Source of the DNA: Paraburkholderia sp. DHOC27
GTDB taxonomy: Bacteria > Pseudomonadota > Gammaproteobacteria > Burkholderiales > Burkholderiaceae
Length of the DNA: 64,000 nucleotides
Direction: 5' to 3'
Assembly (NCBI RefSeq): GCF_003429005.1
Contig: NZ_QVQV01000001.1
Location: 1,295,864 to 1,359,863 of the forward strand
Numbering within the stretch: position 1 is the stretch's first letter; the number at the start of each line of letters is the position of its first letter. The notes below the pieces were generated by a model. It made no database searches. It saw only the letters and a program-made list of their open reading frames with translations, and was not told the DNA's origin. The translations under genes were made by a program, and so were the position numbers. Positions 63,982 through 64,000 of this stretch are shown here, piece after piece.

Positions 63982-64000
63982 GTCAGGCAGCGGCAGGTTC

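Overview
The window looks like chromosomal DNA of a Burkholderiaceae bacterium, most likely Paraburkholderia or Caballeronia. The clues are high GC, a Burkholderia-type general porin, DUF3667 and peroxiredoxin-like genes typical of that group, and a one-carbon island combining form IC RuBisCO, tetrahydromethanopterin (H4MPT) enzymes and PQQ synthesis. The genus is an inference. No rRNA, tRNA, insertion sequence, CRISPR array or integrase was seen.

Layout. (1) 1-5302: a PQQ module. It holds a PQQ alcohol dehydrogenase with the lanthanide-type Asp-x-Asp signature, the start of a quinoprotein-associated binding protein, a stand-alone pqqD paralogue, a first pqqA and a sigma-54 activator. (2) 5637-20671: general accessory genes, including phoU, two MFS exporters, a tandem pair of Old Yellow Enzymes, a quinone oxidoreductase, LysR, a peroxiredoxin-like protein, a porin, a third MFS transporter and a secreted hydrolase. 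(3) 20877-32135: a PQQ-like propeller lipoprotein, cbbZ and cbbY phosphatases, tonB-exbB-exbD, a YncE-like propeller facing a TonB-dependent receptor, and a histidine kinase facing a response regulator. (4) 31473-42126: one compact minus-strand run, fhcBADC, cytochrome b561, alpha/beta hydrolase, pqqBCDE and response regulator, with several ATGA overlaps. (5) 42419-47764: methylofuran/H4MPT cofactor genes (HisA-like, mfnD-, mfnF- and mfnE-like, mfnB, DUF447) and a second pqqA. (6) 48284-55395: the Calvin cycle operon cbbLSXFPAE. (7) 55418-63981: more H4MPT genes (pterin-binding protein, flavoprotein, second sigma-54 activator, folB-like, fae, citG-like, MptN-like ligase), running off the right edge.

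The genes form a plausible methanol or short-alcohol oxidation pathway. The periplasmic PQQ dehydrogenase makes formaldehyde or an aldehyde, Fae condenses formaldehyde with H4MPT, Fhc releases formate, and CO2 from formate is fixed by the Calvin cycle. mtdB, mch, formate dehydrogenase and transketolase are not in this window.

The most striking unlabelled signal is a set of four near-consensus sigma-54 (-24/-12) promoters. They sit at matching distances before the PQQ dehydrogenase, both pqqA genes and the first activator gene. A TGT-N11-ACA type palindrome lies upstream of two of them, and hairpins follow both pqqA genes. This suggests a sigma-54-controlled PQQ/C1 regulon that couples precursor-peptide dosage to the dehydrogenase.
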